In this document: positions 62,970-64,000 of the stretch, in pieces
Position numbering within the stretch: position 1 is the stretch's first letter
Layout: every line of letters starts with the position of its first letter
NCBI GenBank assembly: GCA_026393975.1
Contig: JAPKZD010000005.1
Location: forward strand, 1-64,000
DNA length: 64,000 nucleotides
DNA from: Candidatus Aminicenantota bacterium
GTDB taxonomy: Bacteria > Acidobacteriota > Aminicenantia > Aminicenantales > Saccharicenantaceae
Direction of reading: 5' to 3'
Notes under the pieces: model-generated
What the model saw: the letters and a program-made list of their open reading frames with translations, nothing else
What the model was told of the DNA's origin: nothing
The model's database searches: none
Translations under genes and position numbers: made by a program

Positions 62970-64000
62970 CAAAGGACGATCCCCTTCTTCGACCAGCCCC
63001 AGGCGTCGTAGTAAGCGTCGAGGACGGAGTTGTAGAAGGCCTCGTCGACGGCCCGGCCCGAGTGGGCGCCGCGGCCGAGCGGGACCTTGAGCTTGGCGGG
63101 GACGAAGGCGTCGTAAGTCCTGTCGCGGCCCTGGAGGTTGTTCATCCGGCGCTCGAGCGCGTAGATCCGGCGTCCGCATTCCTTCAGCGATTCCGGCGTA
63201 TAGCCGATCCCGGTCAGGGTCCGGTAGAGCGAGAGGAACGGCTCGGCCGTGATGTCGCCGGTGAAGAAGTCGCAGAGCCCCAGCGAGTCGACGAGGGCCT
63301 TGCCGGCCTGCCCCTCCGCGACGTAAGCGGCCAGGTCCCGCGCGTCCTTGAGCCCTCCCTCCTCGGCCTGGATCGTCCAGGCGTAGGTGTGGTCGCCGCG
63401 CCCCCGGTTCGACGTGCCGTAGGCCGTGAACATGCCCGGGAAGGCCTTGGGGCTGATCCCGGCGTAGCCCAGCCCGCCGTAGGCCGTCGTCAGGCAGTAG
63501 GCGATCTCGGGGAGGGCGGCCGGCGCTGCGCCCGCCGCGACCTCGGCGATGACCCGGTCGGAATGGCTGCCGAGGAGCCGGCCGAGGTCGTTCGATCGGT
63601 AGGCGATGTCCTTGAGCGTCCGGACCATGCCGGCCGCGTCCCCGAAGCCCGGGGCGTCCCCATGCTTGGCGAGGAAGCCCTTTTCGCCGAGCTCCATGGC
63701 CCCGGCCATGACGCTGCCGAAGGTCATGGTATCGACGCCGAGCTCGTTGCAGAGAGCGTTCAGGTGGAAGATGGCGTCGCGGTCGAGGATGCAACAGTTG
63801 ATCCACAAGGCGATCGTCTCGAACTCGGGCCGGACGCCTTCGCCCGCGTAGGGGCCCGACTCGACCCTGGCCGAGCGGGTGCAGAAGACGTGCCGGCACT
63901 TGTTGCAGACATTATGCTTTCCGGAAATGGCCAGGAACGCGTCCGTGGACACCCTGTCGTAGTCCGCGGGGTCGAAGGCTCCCTCGTCGAAGTTGTGCCA
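62969..64000 (-). CDS. Aldehyde:ferredoxin oxidoreductase family, C-terminal part (runs off window)
   Basis: The frame is open from the window edge (WHNFDEGAFDPADYDRV) to the stop at 62969; 343 codons are visible. This covers AOR domains 2 and 3, with Fe-S cysteines in CNKCRHVFC (CX2CX4C), LNALCNELGVDTMTFGSVMA and SLGLCDFFTG. Many AORs have CX2CX3C in the first group. The tungsten/molybdenum pterin N-terminal domain lies outside the window. Such enzymes oxidise aldehydes to acids with ferredoxin. Substrate unknown. Confidence 0.88.
   Translation of the reverse strand, partial: WHNFDEGAFDPADYDRVSTDAFLAISGKHNVCNKCRHVFCTRSARVESGPYAGEGVRPEFETIALWINCCILDRDAIFHLNALCNELGVDTMTFGSVMAGAMELGEKGFLAKHGDAPGFGDAAGMVRTLKDIAYRSNDLGRLLGSHSDRVIAEVAAGAAPAALPEIAYCLTTAYGGLGYAGISPKAFPGMFTAYGTSNRGRGDHTYAWTIQAEEGGLKDARDLAAYVAEGQAGKALVDSLGLCDFFTGDITAEPFLSLYRTLTGIGYTPESLKECGRRIYALERRMNNLQGRDRTYDAFVPAKLKVPLGRGAHSGRAVDEAFYNSVLDAYYDAWGWSKKGIVL

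Overview
The window is dense, GC-rich bacterial chromosome with genes packed in ATGA/GTGA-overlapping operons on both strands. Gene content points to an anaerobic, fermentative, Gram-negative-type bacterium: a TonB-dependent receptor and beta-barrel proteins with a C-terminal Phe, peptidoglycan genes (murA, murB, glmS), an NAD-linked [NiFe] hydrogenase, a second NADH/ferredoxin-type flavoprotein complex, and an aldehyde:ferredoxin oxidoreductase. From memory of such gene sets I would guess an uncultured lineage such as Candidatus Aminicenantes; no search was done and this is low confidence.

Layout. 1-0.7 kb: edge-truncated IS481-like transposase with a 60-bp in-frame tandem duplication. 0.8-7 kb: TonB receptor, divergent ECF sigma/anti-sigma pair, gamma-glutamylcyclotransferase-like protein, two beta-barrel proteins. 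7.1-11.4 kb: carA-carB. 11.5-19.1 kb: HEAT-like protein plus HD-GYP protein, glmS, DUF1573, DUF167, dprA. 19.1-25.6 kb: topA, xer recombinase, a ComEA-like protein behind a sigma-54-type promoter, rdgB, mgtC-like, eno. 25.6-29.6 kb: an Rrf2 regulator with a twin-palindrome operator heading a pstSCAB-type transporter.

29.6-44.8 kb (all minus strand) is the most interesting block. It holds hoxFUYH with hoxW, hypB and hypA. Next comes a separate operon hndA-hndB-hndC, a short Fe-S subunit and an FMN glutamate-synthase-like subunit, with no HydA catalytic subunit. After a strong terminator and a new promoter there is a regulatory operon (DRTGG, RsbW-like kinase, sensory [FeFe]-hydrogenase-like protein, DRTGG, PHP, HATPase). 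The leader of the hnd operon carries a 64-nt segment antisense to hndC of the same operon (58/64 matches) and folded by an 11-bp inverted repeat.

45-64 kb: a lipoprotein; tRNA-Lys, tRNA-Glu, a duplicated tRNA-Glu 3' fragment and tRNA-Val; rplU-rpmA-obg-nadD-rsfS; rlmH-dksA-comF; hsp20-rsmI-nadE-glutaminase (minus); a DUF4388/J-domain/TPR protein; ligA; a TPR protein; murB; and the minus-strand chain AOR-murA-HIT-NYN-DUF2520. Several genes (the sigma gene, murB, and less strictly carA and rlmH) have good sigma-70 promoters ending 6-15 nt before the start codon, suggesting leaderless or near-leaderless mRNAs.
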